A stretch of DNA of 64,000 bases from assembly GCF_000340965.1 (NCBI RefSeq), contig NZ_ANAY01000028.1:23354-87353 (forward strand). Direction: 5' to 3'. The DNA is from Nocardiopsis kunsanensis DSM 44524. GTDB taxonomy: Bacteria > Actinomycetota > Actinomycetes > Streptosporangiales > Streptosporangiaceae. Positions 41,903 through 51,325 of this stretch are shown in pieces. Numbering within the stretch: position 1 is the first letter of the stretch; each line of letters starts with the position of its first letter. The notes under the pieces are model-generated. The model had not been told where the DNA came from, searched no databases, and saw nothing but the letters and a program-made list of their open reading frames with translations. The position numbers and the translations under genes are program-made.

Positions 41903-43993
41903 TCATGCGGGGACCGACGACGTTTCCCGGTCCCAGTGACGATGGCTTTTCACGATCCGGAGGAATTCCGCCACGCTCTCGTCGTCGACGGCTGGTGCCA
42001 GCACCACGCCCTCCGTTGTGCGTGTGGTCTCCGCAGCGCCCGGGAACCGGCCGGCCAGAGGCGTGCCCTCGACGATCCGCCGCCCGTCGGCCGCCAGCAG
42101 AACGGCCTTGTGGTGTTTGAAGGCCTCCGTGACGAAGTGGCGGGCGAGCCCGTCCTTGCCGAGCTCGGCCACCGAATCGGGTCCGCCGACCACGATCACG
42201 GCGTCGTAGACCACGGACCCGACCGTCTTCATGGACCGGTTCGCGGTCAGTACCCCGCCGTCGCGGGTGTGCAGGGCCCCGTCCCGGGTCCCGAGGTACT
42301 CCACGTGCGCGTGTTCCTCGGCGAACCGCGCACGCAACGCCTCCGCGTCGGAGGCGTCGACCCCGTCGGAGGCCAACAGGGCGATCTGACGCCCGGTGAT
42401 GTCGCCCGTGGCGGAGTTGTCCTGGCTGAGCGCGGGCGAGGAGCGGCCGTGGTTCGGGGTCTCCTCCGTGTCGGGCGCTGCGACCCCGACACCTTCTGCC
42501 ACCTCCACGGCCAACCCGTGGTCGACGTGGTTGAGGTGGGCGACGACCTTCTGCCGGACGGACAGTTCCTCGCACTTGCCGAGCTCGAACCGGAAGGCCT
42601 CGAGGAGGTGTTCGCGTTCCCAGTCGGCGAGGCTGTTGTAGAACAGCGTGGCCTGGGAGTAGTGGTCCCCGAAGCTCGCACTGCGCTCACGGATCTTCTC
42701 GCCGGCCACACGTTCGGTGTAGTGGCGGAAGACCCCTTCGCCGGCCGTGACCGGGCAGCCGCCGCCCAGTGAGTTCTGCGCGTAGGAGGTACCGCCCCGG
42801 TGCACCCGGTGCTGGGCGAACCCGTCGCGCTGGTTGTTGGAGACCGGTGCGACCGGGCGGTTGACCGGGATCTGCTGGAAGTTGGGTCCGCCCAGCCGCA
42901 GGAGCTGGGTGTCCAGGTAGGAGAAGTTGCGTGCTTGCAGCAGCGGGTCGTTGGTGAAGTCGATGCCCGGTACGACGTTGGCGGTGTGGAAGGCGACCTG
43001 CTCGGTCTCGGCGAAGAAGTTGTCCGGGTTGCGGTCCAGGACGAGTCGGCCGATGGGCCGTACGGGGACCTGTTCCTCCGGGACGAGTTTGGTGGGGTCG
43101 AGGAGGTCGAAGTCGAAGGCGTGTTCGTCCGCCTCGTCGACGAGTTGGACACCGAGTTCCCATTCGGGGTGTTCACCGCGTTCGATGGAGTCCCAGAGGT
43201 CGCGCCGGTTGAAGTCGGGGTCCTTGCCCTGCACCCGCTGCGCCTCGTCCCACACCAGGGAGTGGGTACCCAGCAGCGGCTTCCAGTGGAACTTGACGAA
43301 CGTCCCCCGGCCCTCGGCGTTGACGAACCGGAACGTGTGGACGCCGAACCCCTGCATCATGCGGTAGCTGCGCGGGATCGCGCGGTCCGACATGAGCCAC
43401 ATCATCATGTGCATGGTTTCGGGCTGCATGCCGACGAAGTCCCACAAGGTGTCGTGCGCGGACTGGGCCTGCGGGATCTCGTTGTGCGGTTGGGGCTTGA
43501 GCGCGTGCACGAAGTCCGGGAACTTGATGCCGTCCTGGATGAAGAAGACCGGCATGTTGTTTCCGACCAGGTCGTAGTTGCCCTGCTCGGTGTAGAACTT
43601 CACGGCGAACCCGCGCACGTCACGCGGGGTGTCGGCCGATCCCCGCGACCCCGCCACGGTCGAGAACCGCACGAAGACCGGGGTGGTGACATCGGAGCTG
43701 CTGAGGAAGTGGGCGGCGGTCAGGTCGCCGAGCCCCTCGTAGGGGGTGAAGCGGCCGTAGGCGCCTGCGCCGCGCGCGTGCACCACACGTTCGGGGATGC
43801 GCTCGTGGTCGAAGTGGGTGATCTTCTCACGCGTGTGGAAGTCCTCCAGGAGGGTCGGGCCACGTGCCCCTGCACGCAGGGAGTTGTCGGTGTCCTCGAC
43901 CCGCACGCCCGTGTCGGTGGTCAGCGGTTCGGTCGAGTCCGTGCGGTCGTGTTCGAGCTGCTGGTCCTTCGCGTCGTGCCTGTGGCCGGCCAT
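41903..43993 (-). CDS. katE: Large-subunit (HPII-type) catalase
   Basis: The 696-residue product is a clade 2 catalase. The catalytic His lies in [13 protein letters not shown], the Asn in [10 protein letters not shown], the heme-ligand Tyr in [13 protein letters not shown], and [15 protein letters not shown] is the usual core. The last 150 residues form the GATase1-like C-terminal domain of HPII enzymes ([20 protein letters not shown]). GGTGGAGG precedes ATG 43993. It removes hydrogen peroxide and is divergent from an SDR of the general-stress type. Confidence 0.96.
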   Translation of the reverse strand: MAGHRHDAKDQQLEHDRTDSTEPLTTDTGVRVEDTDNSLRAGARGPTLLEDFHTREKITHFDHERIPERVVHARGAGAYGRFTPYEGLGDLTAAHFLSSSDVTTPVFVRFSTVAGSRGSADTPRDVRGFAVKFYTEQGNYDLVGNNMPVFFIQDGIKFPDFVHALKPQPHNEIPQAQSAHDTLWDFVGMQPETMHMMMWLMSDRAIPRSYRMMQGFGVHTFRFVNAEGRGTFVKFHWKPLLGTHSLVWDEAQRVQGKDPDFNRRDLWDSIERGEHPEWELGVQLVDEADEHAFDFDLLDPTKLVPEEQVPVRPIGRLVLDRNPDNFFAETEQVAFHTANVVPGIDFTNDPLLQARNFSYLDTQLLRLGGPNFQQIPVNRPVAPVSNNQRDGFAQHRVHRGGTSYAQNSLGGGCPVTAGEGVFRHYTERVAGEKIRERSASFGDHYSQATLFYNSLADWEREHLLEAFRFELGKCEELSVRQKVVAHLNHVDHGLAVEVAEGVGVAAPDTEETPNHGRSSPALSQDNSATGDITGRQIALLASDGVDASDAEALRARFAEEHAHVEYLGTRDGALHTRDGGVLTANRSMKTVGSVVYDAVIVVGGPDSVAELGKDGLARHFVTEAFKHHKAVLLAADGRRIVEGTPLAGRFPGAAETTRTTEGVVLAPAVDDESVAEFLRIVKSHRHWDRETSSVPA

Positions 43994-44206
43994 GGATGCC
44001 TCCACCGAAGTGATGGGATCGGCGAACCCCGGTAGTCTCTCCCGCCCTGACCGGACCCCTGGCCCGCGAAACCCACCGGAGGCAACTTTGCGGCCTCTTG
44101 CCCGGGTCCGGCAAAAGTGCGGCAAGGAAGCGGGGCGGCCGTACATTCCTCCGGTGGCGGATGGGTAGGGGGCGCCCTCCGAGGGACCATCCGAAGAGGA
44201 GGAGAC

Positions 44207-45061
44207 ATGTCCGAAACACCACCTCCGGCGCAGAGCCAGCCCTATCCCGGACGTACAAAGCCGATGGATCCGCAGCCCCGCGACGAGATGCGCGGGTACG
44301 AGGGCCGGGGTCTGTTGGAGGGCAAGCGTGCCCTGATCACCGGGGGCGACTCGGGGATCGGACGCGCGGTCTCGGTCGCCTACGCCAAGGAGGGGGCCGA
44401 TGTGGTCTTCGGTTACCTCGGGGAGGACGACGACGCCGCGCACACCGTCTCCCTCGTCCAGGAACAAGGGCGGCGCGCGGTCGCGGTACGCGGTGACGTG
44501 GCCGAGGAGGAGTTCTGCACCCACCTGGTCCGCAGGGCGGTCGAGGAGCTCGGCGGCATCGACGTCCTCGTCGAGCACGCCGCCACCCAGGCCCCGTTGG
44601 ACGACTTCACCGACCTGACCACCGAACAGTTGCGCCGCACGTTCGACGTCAACGTCATGGGTGTCTTCTGGACGCTGCGGGAGGCGCTCGAACACATCCC
44701 TGACGGGGGCTCGATCGTCATCACGGGCTCGATCAACGGGCTGCGCGGCAACAAGTCCATGACCGACTACGCGGCCAGCAAGTCCGCGGTGATGAACTTG
44801 GCGCTCTCGTTGTCCCAGGTTCTCAGGGGCCGCAACATCCGTGTCAACTGCGTGGCCCCGGGAGCGGTGTGGACCCCGTTGATCCCCGCCACCCTCGGCG
44901 AGAGGGGTTCGGAGGGGTTCGGTCAGCAGACACCGATGGGCCGCGCCGGCGAGCCGGACGAGATCGCGCCTTCCTACGTGTTCTTCGCCAGCAACCAGCT
45001 CTCGTCGTTCTACTCGGGTGAGGTGCTCACGCCCACGGGCGGGGAGATCCAGGGGAGCTGA
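44207..45061 (+). CDS. SDR family oxidoreductase, general-stress type (YhdF/YghA-like)
   Basis: The 284-residue product has the long polar N-terminal extension (PYPGRTKPMDPQPRDEM) typical of the stress SDRs, then the cofactor loop ALITGGDSGIGRAVSVAYAKEGADV, VEHAATQAP, and the catalytic YAASKSAVMNLALSL with Ser in VITGSINGL. GGAGGAG precedes ATG 44207. It ends with GEVLTPTGGEIQGS, like the family. It is divergent from katE and its transcript runs toward a terminator at 45082-45113. Confidence 0.93.
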   Translation: MSETPPPAQSQPYPGRTKPMDPQPRDEMRGYEGRGLLEGKRALITGGDSGIGRAVSVAYAKEGADVVFGYLGEDDDAAHTVSLVQEQGRRAVAVRGDVAEEEFCTHLVRRAVEELGGIDVLVEHAATQAPLDDFTDLTTEQLRRTFDVNVMGVFWTLREALEHIPDGGSIVITGSINGLRGNKSMTDYAASKSAVMNLALSLSQVLRGRNIRVNCVAPGAVWTPLIPATLGERGSEGFGQQTPMGRAGEPDEIAPSYVFFASNQLSSFYSGEVLTPTGGEIQGS

Positions 45062-45081
45062 CCCCGAAGGTCCACAGGAAC

Positions 45082-45113
45082 GGGGCGCGGGCCGACCACC
45101 TGGCCCGCGCCCC
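45082..45113. terminator. Bidirectional terminator, 12-bp perfect stem
   Basis: GGGGCGCGGGCC (45082-45093) pairs with GGCCCGCGCCCC (45102-45113) over an 8-base loop, between the convergent SDR and TPP-enzyme genes. Confidence 0.88.
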
Positions 45114-45127
45114 GCCTCCGGTGGGGA

Positions 45128-46936
45128 TCAGCCCCGCTGCGGCAGGTACTCCTGCAGTTTCGTGGCGATTCCCCGAGCGGCCACGCCCCGGGTGTCGGGG
45201 TCTCCGGACAGCAACGACTTCGCGGTGTCCACGGCCTGATCGAACTCCACCTGGGGCGGGATCGGCGGGACGTCGCCGTCGCAGTGCACGTCGAGTACGA
45301 CCGGCCCTTCGTCGGACAGCGCGCTGTGCCAGGCCGGGACGATCTTGTCGGGTTCGTCGACGGTGATGGCCTTCATCCCGACCGATTCGGCGAAACCGGC
45401 GTAGGACAGGTCGGGCAGGTCCTGCGAGAAGGTGGTCTTCGGTGACCCGGCCATCGACCTCAGCTCCCAGGTGACCTGGTTGAGGTCGTTGTTGTGCAGC
45501 ACGCACACGACGAAGCGCGGGTCCTCCCAGAGTTCGCTGTAGCGCTGGGCGGTCAGTAGTTCCATGAGCCCGTTCATCTGCATGGCCCCGTCCCCCACGA
45601 GCGCGATGACGGGGCGGTCGGGGTGGGCGAACTTGGCCCCGATGGCGTAAGGAACGGCGCATCCCATGGTCGCGAGCGTCCCCGACAAGGAGCCGCGCAT
45701 GCCGGGGCGGAACTGGAGGAAACGGGCGTACCAGTTGGTCGCCGACCCGGAGTCGGCGGTGACGATCGCGTTGTGCGGCAGCAGCGGCGAGAGCTCGCGG
45801 AAGACCTTCATCGGGTTGATCGGCTCGGCGGCGACCTCCGCCTGGGCTTCCTGGACCTTGTGCCAGCGCTCGACATTGGACTCGACCGTGCTGCGCCAGT
45901 GCGGCCGTCCACCGCTGCCGCCGTCCCGGGTGAGCCGGTCGGTGAGCGCGCGGAGGGTGGTCGCGGCGTCCCCGACGAGGTTGACCTCGGTCGGGTAACG
46001 CAGCCCGATACGCCCCGGGGCGAGATCGATCTGGACCGCTTTCCTGCCGAAGGGCGGCAGGAACTGGGTGTAGGGCATGTTCGACCCGACGATCACCAGG
46101 GTGTCGCAGTCGCGCATGAGCTCCCACGAGGGCCGCGTGCCCAGGAGCCCGATGGAACCGGTGACGTAGGGCAGGGTGTCGTCGAGGACGTCCTTGCCCA
46201 GGAGCGCCTTGGCCACGCCGGCCCCGGTGGCGTCGGCGAAGGCCTGGACCTCCCCCTCGGCCCCGCGAGCGCCCTGTCCGATGAGTACCGCGACCTTGTC
46301 ACCCCGGTCGACGACCGCCGCGGCGCGGTCGATCTCCGACTCCGGCGGCAGGACCTTGCTCGGGGCGACGGGACCGGCCGACGGTTTGCTGGAGGGGACG
46401 TTGAGGAAGTCGTGTGTGGGCGGGGAGTAGTCGGCCTCCTGGACGTCCGCGGGCACGATCACCGCGGTGGGGGCGCGCTCGGCCAGGGCGGTGCGCACGG
46501 CCCTGTCGAGGACGTTGGGCAGCTGCTCGGGCACGGACACGGTCGCGATATAGGCGCCGGCGACGTCCTTGTACAGGCTGTGCAGGTCGATCTCCTGCAT
46601 GTAGCTGCCGCCGACGGCGCTCCGGGTGGCCTGGCCGAGGACGGCCACCACCGGTACGTGGTCGAGCTTGGCGTCGTAGAGGCCGTTGAGCAGGTGGACG
46701 GCCCCCGGGCCCCCGGTGGCCATGCACACACCGACCCCGTCGTCGAACTTGGCCCGGCCGACCGCTTCGAAGGCCGCCATCTCCTCGTGCCTGCTCTGGA
46801 CGAACCGCGGGCCGCCCTCCATCCTCCCGAGTTCGGCGACGAGACCGTTGACGCTGTCACCGGGGTATCCGTAGATCTCGGTGACGCCCCAGTCGGACAG
46901 TCGGCGCAGCAAGTGGTTGGCGACGCTCTGAGACAT
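45128..46936 (-). CDS. Thiamine pyrophosphate enzyme, pyruvate oxidase/dehydrogenase (PoxB/YdaP) type
   Basis: The 602-residue product has the three TPP-enzyme domains: an N-terminal PYR domain with the catalytic Glu in FVQSRHEEMAAFEAVG, a central domain (VAVLIGQGARGAEGEV) and the C-terminal PP domain with the TPP/Mg motif VIALVGDGAMQMNGLMEL then NNDLNQVTWE. This is the PoxB-like group, which oxidatively decarboxylates pyruvate to acetate or acetyl phosphate with FAD. The Bacillus homologue YdaP is a general-stress protein, consistent with katE and the SDR next to it. The downstream ChaB/Rho_N gene lies 48 bases upstream of its start, in the same direction. Confidence 0.93.
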   Translation of the reverse strand: MSQSVANHLLRRLSDWGVTEIYGYPGDSVNGLVAELGRMEGGPRFVQSRHEEMAAFEAVGRAKFDDGVGVCMATGGPGAVHLLNGLYDAKLDHVPVVAVLGQATRSAVGGSYMQEIDLHSLYKDVAGAYIATVSVPEQLPNVLDRAVRTALAERAPTAVIVPADVQEADYSPPTHDFLNVPSSKPSAGPVAPSKVLPPESEIDRAAAVVDRGDKVAVLIGQGARGAEGEVQAFADATGAGVAKALLGKDVLDDTLPYVTGSIGLLGTRPSWELMRDCDTLVIVGSNMPYTQFLPPFGRKAVQIDLAPGRIGLRYPTEVNLVGDAATTLRALTDRLTRDGGSGGRPHWRSTVESNVERWHKVQEAQAEVAAEPINPMKVFRELSPLLPHNAIVTADSGSATNWYARFLQFRPGMRGSLSGTLATMGCAVPYAIGAKFAHPDRPVIALVGDGAMQMNGLMELLTAQRYSELWEDPRFVVCVLHNNDLNQVTWELRSMAGSPKTTFSQDLPDLSYAGFAESVGMKAITVDEPDKIVPAWHSALSDEGPVVLDVHCDGDVPPIPPQVEFDQAVDTAKSLLSGDPDTRGVAARGIATKLQEYLPQRG

Positions 46937-46984
46937 ACGTCCTCCTTCGGCCCCGGCGTGGTCGGGGCCGGTCGCGCTGGTGGT

Positions 46985-47407
46985 TCAGGAGCGGCGTCTG
47001 CGTCCCGAACCCGAGGTCTGGCGGTTGCTCTCCTTGCGCAGGGCATCGACGAGGTCGCCCTTGTTCATGTTCGACCGGCCCTCGATACCGAGCTCACGGG
47101 CCCGCTCGTACAGGTGTTCCTTGCTGGCGTTCTCATCAATGCCCCCGGCGGTCTCCCGGTCCGGCCCCGGGCGTTTGCCGGAACGCGGGTTCTTCGCCTG
47201 GGGATCGGAGGGGCCCTTGCTCTGTTTGGGAACCCAGTGATCGCCCTGCTTCTCGTACTGGTGCTTGACCGCGGACATGGCGACACGGTGGGCGCGTTCG
47301 CCCTCGCCGTACTCCTCGACGGCACTGTCGTGTGCCTTGATCCAGGTGCGCTGTGCCTTCTCAGGCGAGCGTTTGAGCGTGTCGGGCAGTTCCTGTTTGC
47401 CTGGCAT
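46985..47407 (-). CDS. ChaB domain plus Rho_N-like domain protein
   Basis: The 140-residue product combines an N-terminal ChaB domain (ELPDTLKRSPEKAQRTWIKA... through HQYEKQGDHWVPK, residues 1-62) with a C-terminal SAP/Rho_N-like motif (SKEHLYERARELGIEGRSNM... DLVDALRK, about residues 94-128) joined by a Lys/Pro linker, and ends in basic RRRRS. ChaB was described as a cation transport regulator; Rho_N-type helices bind nucleic acid. ATG 47407 has GGGGGTGAG ahead. It is probably co-transcribed with the downstream TPP enzyme and divergent from the polyester hydrolase gene. Confidence 0.87.
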   Translation of the reverse strand: MPGKQELPDTLKRSPEKAQRTWIKAHDSAVEEYGEGERAHRVAMSAVKHQYEKQGDHWVPKQSKGPSDPQAKNPRSGKRPGPDRETAGGIDENASKEHLYERARELGIEGRSNMNKGDLVDALRKESNRQTSGSGRRRRS

Positions 47408-47674
47408 ACCACTCACCCCCGAGTACGTGGTGCCTGTCGAGGACGGCCCTGCCCCGAGACCCCCCACGGAAAACACCGTGGTCACGCGGACCGGAGCAGG
47501 AGCGATCCCCCGCATCCCCGTGTTTCCCCTTCTTCCGTGCGGTCGGAGGCGTTACCGGGACTGGTGGTTCAACGGATGGCGCATGCACGGGGACGACCGC
47601 ATAGTGGGACGACATCCACCGGGATGTGACACACCGTCACCCCCCGGACCCCCGCTGCACCGAAGGATGGATCA

Positions 47675-48616
47675 GTGCGAACAACGTCCCCCCTCCCCCC
47701 TTCGCAATCGCACACCGACACCCTGCGGCGTTCGTGGACCCGCCGGTTCGCCTCCCGCACCGCCGCCGTCATCGGCGCCGCCGCCGTCACCACTGTCGGC
47801 GCCCTCACCCCCGTGCACGCGGAGAACCCGCACGAGCGCGGCCCGGACCCCACCGAGGAGAGCGTCACCGCGCCCACCGGCCCGTTCGACACCGACACCG
47901 AGAACGTCTCCTCCCTGGTGAGCGGCTTCGGTGGCGGAACCATCTACTACCCCACCGACGACAGCGAAGGCACCTTCGGCGGTGTCGTCGTCGCACCCGG
48001 GTACACCGCGAGCGAGTCGTCGATGTCCTGGTACGGGGAGCGCATCGCCTCCCAGGGTTTCGTGGTTTTCACCATCGACACCAACACCCGCTACGACCAG
48101 CCCAACAGCCGCGGGCGCCAGATGGAGTCCGCCCTGGACTACCTGGTCGAGGACAGCGACGTGGACGACATGGTCGACGGCGACCGCCTGGCCCTCATGG
48201 GCCACTCCATGGGCGGTGGCGGAACCCTCGCCGCCGCCGAGGACCGTCCTGAGCTGCGCGCGGCGATCCCGCTGACGCCCTGGCACCTGAGCAAGGACTG
48301 GTCGGACGTCGAGGTGCCCACGATGATCGTCGGGGCGGAGAACGACAGCATCGCCTCGACGCGCTCGCACGCGGTCCCGCTGTACGAGAGCCTGGACGAG
48401 GACCTCGACAGCACGTACCTGGAGCTGCGCAATGCGACCCACTTCGCGCCGAACATCTCCAACACGACCATCGCGAAGTACAGCATCTCGTGGCTGAAGC
48501 GGTTCGTCGACGACGACGTCCGTTACGAGCAGTTCCTGTGCCCGGCGCCGGACACCGGCTTCGGCACGGACTTCTCGGACTACCGCGATTCCTGCCCGCA
48601 CGGCGGCTCCGTCTAG
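47675..48616 (+). CDS. Secreted polyester hydrolase/cutinase, close to Thermobifida cutinases and PETases
   Basis: The 313-residue product has a signal region (Arg-rich N-terminus, hydrophobic residues about 29-44, ending PVHA) and a mature part starting ENPHERGPDPTEES, as in Thermobifida and Saccharomonospora cutinases. Catalytic Ser178 lies in LMGHSMGGGG, Asp224 in AENDSIAS, His256 in RNATHFAPN. The oxyanion Tyr110 (APGYTAS) and Met179, the aromatic clamp Trp203 (LTPWHL), and the C-terminal cysteine pair (Cys289, Cys307) are in place. Such enzymes hydrolyse cutin and synthetic polyesters including PET; activity on PET is inference. GTG 47675 follows AAGGA. A terminator hairpin follows at 48641-48682. 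Confidence 0.93.
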   Translation: MRTTSPLPPSQSHTDTLRRSWTRRFASRTAAVIGAAAVTTVGALTPVHAENPHERGPDPTEESVTAPTGPFDTDTENVSSLVSGFGGGTIYYPTDDSEGTFGGVVVAPGYTASESSMSWYGERIASQGFVVFTIDTNTRYDQPNSRGRQMESALDYLVEDSDVDDMVDGDRLALMGHSMGGGGTLAAAEDRPELRAAIPLTPWHLSKDWSDVEVPTMIVGAENDSIASTRSHAVPLYESLDEDLDSTYLELRNATHFAPNISNTTIAKYSISWLKRFVDDDVRYEQFLCPAPDTGFGTDFSDYRDSCPHGGSV

Positions 48617-48640
48617 GACGGTCACGCCCCACGGGTCCCC

Positions 48641-48682
48641 GCACGGTGCGGTCCCGGGTTCCGGCCCGGCGCCGCACCGTGC
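48641..48682 (+). terminator. Terminator after the polyester hydrolase gene
   Basis: GCACGGTGCGG (48641-48651) pairs with CCGCACCGTGC (48672-48682). The 20-base interior can form a second small stem (CCCGG/CCGGG). Confidence 0.75.
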
Positions 48683-48800
48683 GCCTCTGTGTCCCGCACC
48701 GTGTGCGCGCCGGTCCCGGACCGCCGGATCGGTACAGGTTGGTAGTGTTCGTCGGAGCGTTGGGCGTGGCCCGGCCGGGGCTCCCCGCAGGCGTCAGGTC

Positions 48801-49738
48801 TGCTCAGCCACGTGAAGGACCGAGCCCCGAAGCACGTGCACGGTGCTGGGTCTCCTTCCCAGAAGAGACCCGGACGCTCAACCACATAAAGGGCTCAGCC
48901 CCAGCGCACGTACACGGTGCAGGGTCTCCCCTCACCCATAAGCGACAGGTCCGTTCAGCCACAGTCCTCGCGCGGTGCGTCGCCCCTGGCCGAAGGCCCC
49001 CTTGCGCGTTCCGCGTGGTGGTCTCCCCGGCCGTTCTTATGCGGTCTCTGGACGCCCGGAGCCCCTCGACCACCAACGCACGGGGGACGCGTGAGCCCGC
49101 GCCTTGCCCTTGAGCTCAACCAGGGGAAGGCCCCTTCCCGCAGGAGTGGGAGAAGGCGCGCGCAGAGCCGCACGTCAGGGGGTGTGACCCCCGGCCACAG
49201 ACGAAGCCCGGCCCCAGGGGTGGAGCACAGGGTCACAGACGTAAAACCACGAACACTCCCTGAAAAAAGAAGAAGAGTCTGGGACGGGGGGAGCTTGCAT
49301 CGTGCAGGTGCCTTGGGGCTGAGCCCCTTGTGCGGTTGAGCGCGGACACTCCCTGGGGCGGGGGTTCGTTTCTGTCCCTTCCCTCTCCTTGGGGGAGGGG
49401 CCTTCCCCCGGCCGAGCCCAAAGACACGGTGCGGGCTCACGCGCTTCTGTGCCCACATGGCTGATGGGCTCCGGGCGTCCAGAGACCGCGTGGACGTGGC
49501 GAGTGAGGCCACCGCGTGGTACGCGCGGAGGCTCCGGGGTTTCTGTGGCACCGGGGGGCGCGCACCCCGCGAAGACTGTGGCTGAGCAGACCTGCCCCCT
49601 GTGGGGGAGGGGAGAACCTGTACCGTGCTGCGCTGGGGCTGAGCCCTTCGTGTGGCTGAACATGCCTGTTTCTTGTGGCCGGGCGGACCCAGCACCGTGC
49701 ACCTGCGCTGGGGCTCGGCCCTTCACGTGGTTGGGCAG
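48801..49738. repeat. Large imperfect inverted repeat, arms of about 350 bp, no gene
   Basis: The left arm (48801 to about 49150) matches the reverse complement of the right arm (about 49383-49738) colinearly, at roughly 75-80% identity by eye, including a perfect 23-base block ending in CTGGACGCCCGGAGCCC (left about 49041-49063). Within the arms a unit of about 75-90 bases with the core CAGCCCCAGCGCAC...ACGGTGC occurs five times: twice in each arm and once in the centre. No frame has a start with a ribosome binding site or resembles a known protein. The copies tolerate small indels, which fits a structured RNA or a mobile repeat better than a protein. Confidence 0.85.
49291..49380. repeat. 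Direct repeat copy 1 within the inverted-repeat region
   Basis: This 90-base stretch, containing the core CTTGGGGCTGAGCCCCTTGT and the tail GGGGTTCGTTTCTG, matches 49687-49776 by eye at about 75%, including the shared tail CGGACACTCCCT / AGAGACACCCCCT. Confidence 0.7.
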
Positions 49739-49776
49739 AGACACCCCCTTGGAGCAGGGGTTCGTGTCTGTGTCTC
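49687..49776. repeat. Direct repeat copy 2 within the inverted-repeat region
   Basis: This is the partner of 49291-49380 and straddles the end of the right arm. The core reads CGCTGGGGCTCGGCCCTTC and the tail CAGGGGTTCGTGTCTG. Together the copies show that the region grew by several duplication events in both orientations. Confidence 0.7.
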
Positions 49777-49860
49777 CCCCCGCCCCCAGGCACCACAAGA
49801 AACCACCACTACCCCGGGCGCCCCGAGCACCCGCAACCGCAGCCACCCGGTTCAACACGC

Positions 49861-49895
49861 GGCGACGGCCCCGGACACCTTCCGGGGCCGTCGCC
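49861..49895. terminator. Terminator of the liv operon, 14-bp perfect stem
   Basis: GGCGACGGCCCCGG (49861-49874) pairs perfectly with 49882-49895 over a 7-base loop (ACACCTT). It lies 54 bases beyond the stop of the binding-protein gene. Confidence 0.9.
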
Positions 49896-49948
49896 GTGGC
49901 GGAGGACCCGGACCGTCACACACGAGGTGGCCGATCCGGGCCCGGCCG

Positions 49949-51289
49949 TCAGTCGTGGAACTCCATCTCCTCGGGAAGGAGCCGTTCGAAACCCTCGGGC
50001 TCCTCGATCGCGCCGCCCTCACGGTCGGTCACGCGCGGCCCCTGGACCATCTCGATCCGGTCGTCGCCCTGGTACTGGACCACGTACACACCCTCGTGGC
50101 CGCCGTGGTCGCCGTCGGAGGAGGAGAAGGGCACGTGACCGGGCCCCTGCCATTCCTGGTTCTCCAGCGCATCGACCAGCGCCTGCCGGGTCAGGTCCTC
50201 ACCCGCCGACATCAGCACCTGGGAGAACATCACCGCCTGGGTCATACCGAACGCGTGGGTGTTGGTGATCCGGTCGCCCTCGCCGTACTCGTCGTAGACG
50301 GCGGTGAAGAACTGCGCCCACTCGTCGTCCTCGTCCTCGACCCGCGGCATGTAACTGGTGATGAGGGTGTCTTCCAGGAACGCGTCCGCCGAGGTCCCCT
50401 CGGCGTCGGTGTCCTGGGTGAACTCCTCCAACAGGCCCTGGAGGGTGACGGTGTCACCGCCGATGCTGGAGACCACCCACTGCGGGTCGTAGCCGATACG
50501 CGCGGCCTCCAGCATGCCGAGCGCGGTGAACGCGGGGATGCAGGAACACACGACGACGTCCGCGCCGGCCCGGTCGAGTTCGGCCATCTGCGAGCTCAGG
50601 TCGCTGACCTCGGACTCGTAGTGCTCGCGGGCCACGACCTCCTCTTCCAGGTACTGGTCGAGCCCGGCCTGTGAGTCCTCACCGACGTCGTCGTTCTGGT
50701 ACAGGTAACCGACGCTCTCACCGGAGAAGTTCTCGGCGATGTACTCGCCCTGGACCTTGGCTTCCTTGGTGTAGTCGGTCTGCCAGCCGTAGGTGAGCGG
50801 GTGCTCCTCGGTGTTGTTCCAGGCCAGCGCTCCGGAAGCCGGGAAGACGTCGGGCACGCCCTCGTCGTTGAGGTAGTCGATGACACCGCTGTGCGTGGGG
50901 GTCCCGAGCCCGCCCATCATCGCGAAGATCTCGTCCTCGATGACGAGTTCGCGGGTGACGTCGATGGTGGTGGAGGGGTCGTAGGCGTCGTCCTCGGCGC
51001 GGTAGTCGATCTCACGTCCGTTGACACCTCCTTGGGCGTTGACGTACTCGAACACCGCTGCGGCGCCCTGCGAGACCGCCAGGTAGCCGGGTGCGGCGGG
51101 GCCGGTCAGAGGGTGGTGGGCGCCGATGACGACTGAGTCGTCCGTGACTCCGGGGGCGACGTCGAGGTCGACACCGCCGTTCTCGCCGACCTCGCCTGCA
51201 CCGGTGCAGGCGGTCGCGGCCAGGGCCAGGGCCAGAGCGGCAGCGGTGATCCCGCGTATGCCCTGCCGGTCTCTTCTCTTCTGCGGCAT
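49949..51289 (-). CDS. Branched-chain amino-acid-type ABC transporter substrate-binding lipoprotein
   Basis: The 446-residue product has a lipobox LALAATACTG (Cys about residue 28) and the type I periplasmic-binding fold of the LivJ/LivK family: VIGAHHPLTGPAAPGY, FEYVNAQGGVNGREIDYRAEDDAYDPS, GGLGTPTHSGVIDYLNDEGVPDVFPASG and the hinge AGADVVVCSCIPAF. It is highly acidic. Ligands in this family include branched-chain amino acids, amides and short-chain organic compounds. It is the last gene of the liv operon, 36 bases after the LivM gene. Confidence 0.94.
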   Translation of the reverse strand: MPQKRRDRQGIRGITAAALALALAATACTGAGEVGENGGVDLDVAPGVTDDSVVIGAHHPLTGPAAPGYLAVSQGAAAVFEYVNAQGGVNGREIDYRAEDDAYDPSTTIDVTRELVIEDEIFAMMGGLGTPTHSGVIDYLNDEGVPDVFPASGALAWNNTEEHPLTYGWQTDYTKEAKVQGEYIAENFSGESVGYLYQNDDVGEDSQAGLDQYLEEEVVAREHYESEVSDLSSQMAELDRAGADVVVCSCIPAFTALGMLEAARIGYDPQWVVSSIGGDTVTLQGLLEEFTQDTDAEGTSADAFLEDTLITSYMPRVEDEDDEWAQFFTAVYDEYGEGDRITNTHAFGMTQAVMFSQVLMSAGEDLTRQALVDALENQEWQGPGHVPFSSSDGDHGGHEGVYVVQYQGDDRIEMVQGPRVTDREGGAIEEPEGFERLLPEEMEFHD

Positions 51290-51325
51290 GGTTTCTCTCC
51301 TCTGTATCGGGGGCGGAGGGGAAGG

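Noticed and set aside
48801..49738. CRISPR array
   Set aside because: The repeat units are long, imperfect, in both orientations and without uniform unique spacers; no cas genes are present.
48780..49860. Small repeat protein encoded by the inverted-repeat region
   Set aside because: Some frames show repeated KGSAPA- and HGAGS-like peptides, but copies switch frame, and no start with a ribosome binding site is seen. Not fully excluded.
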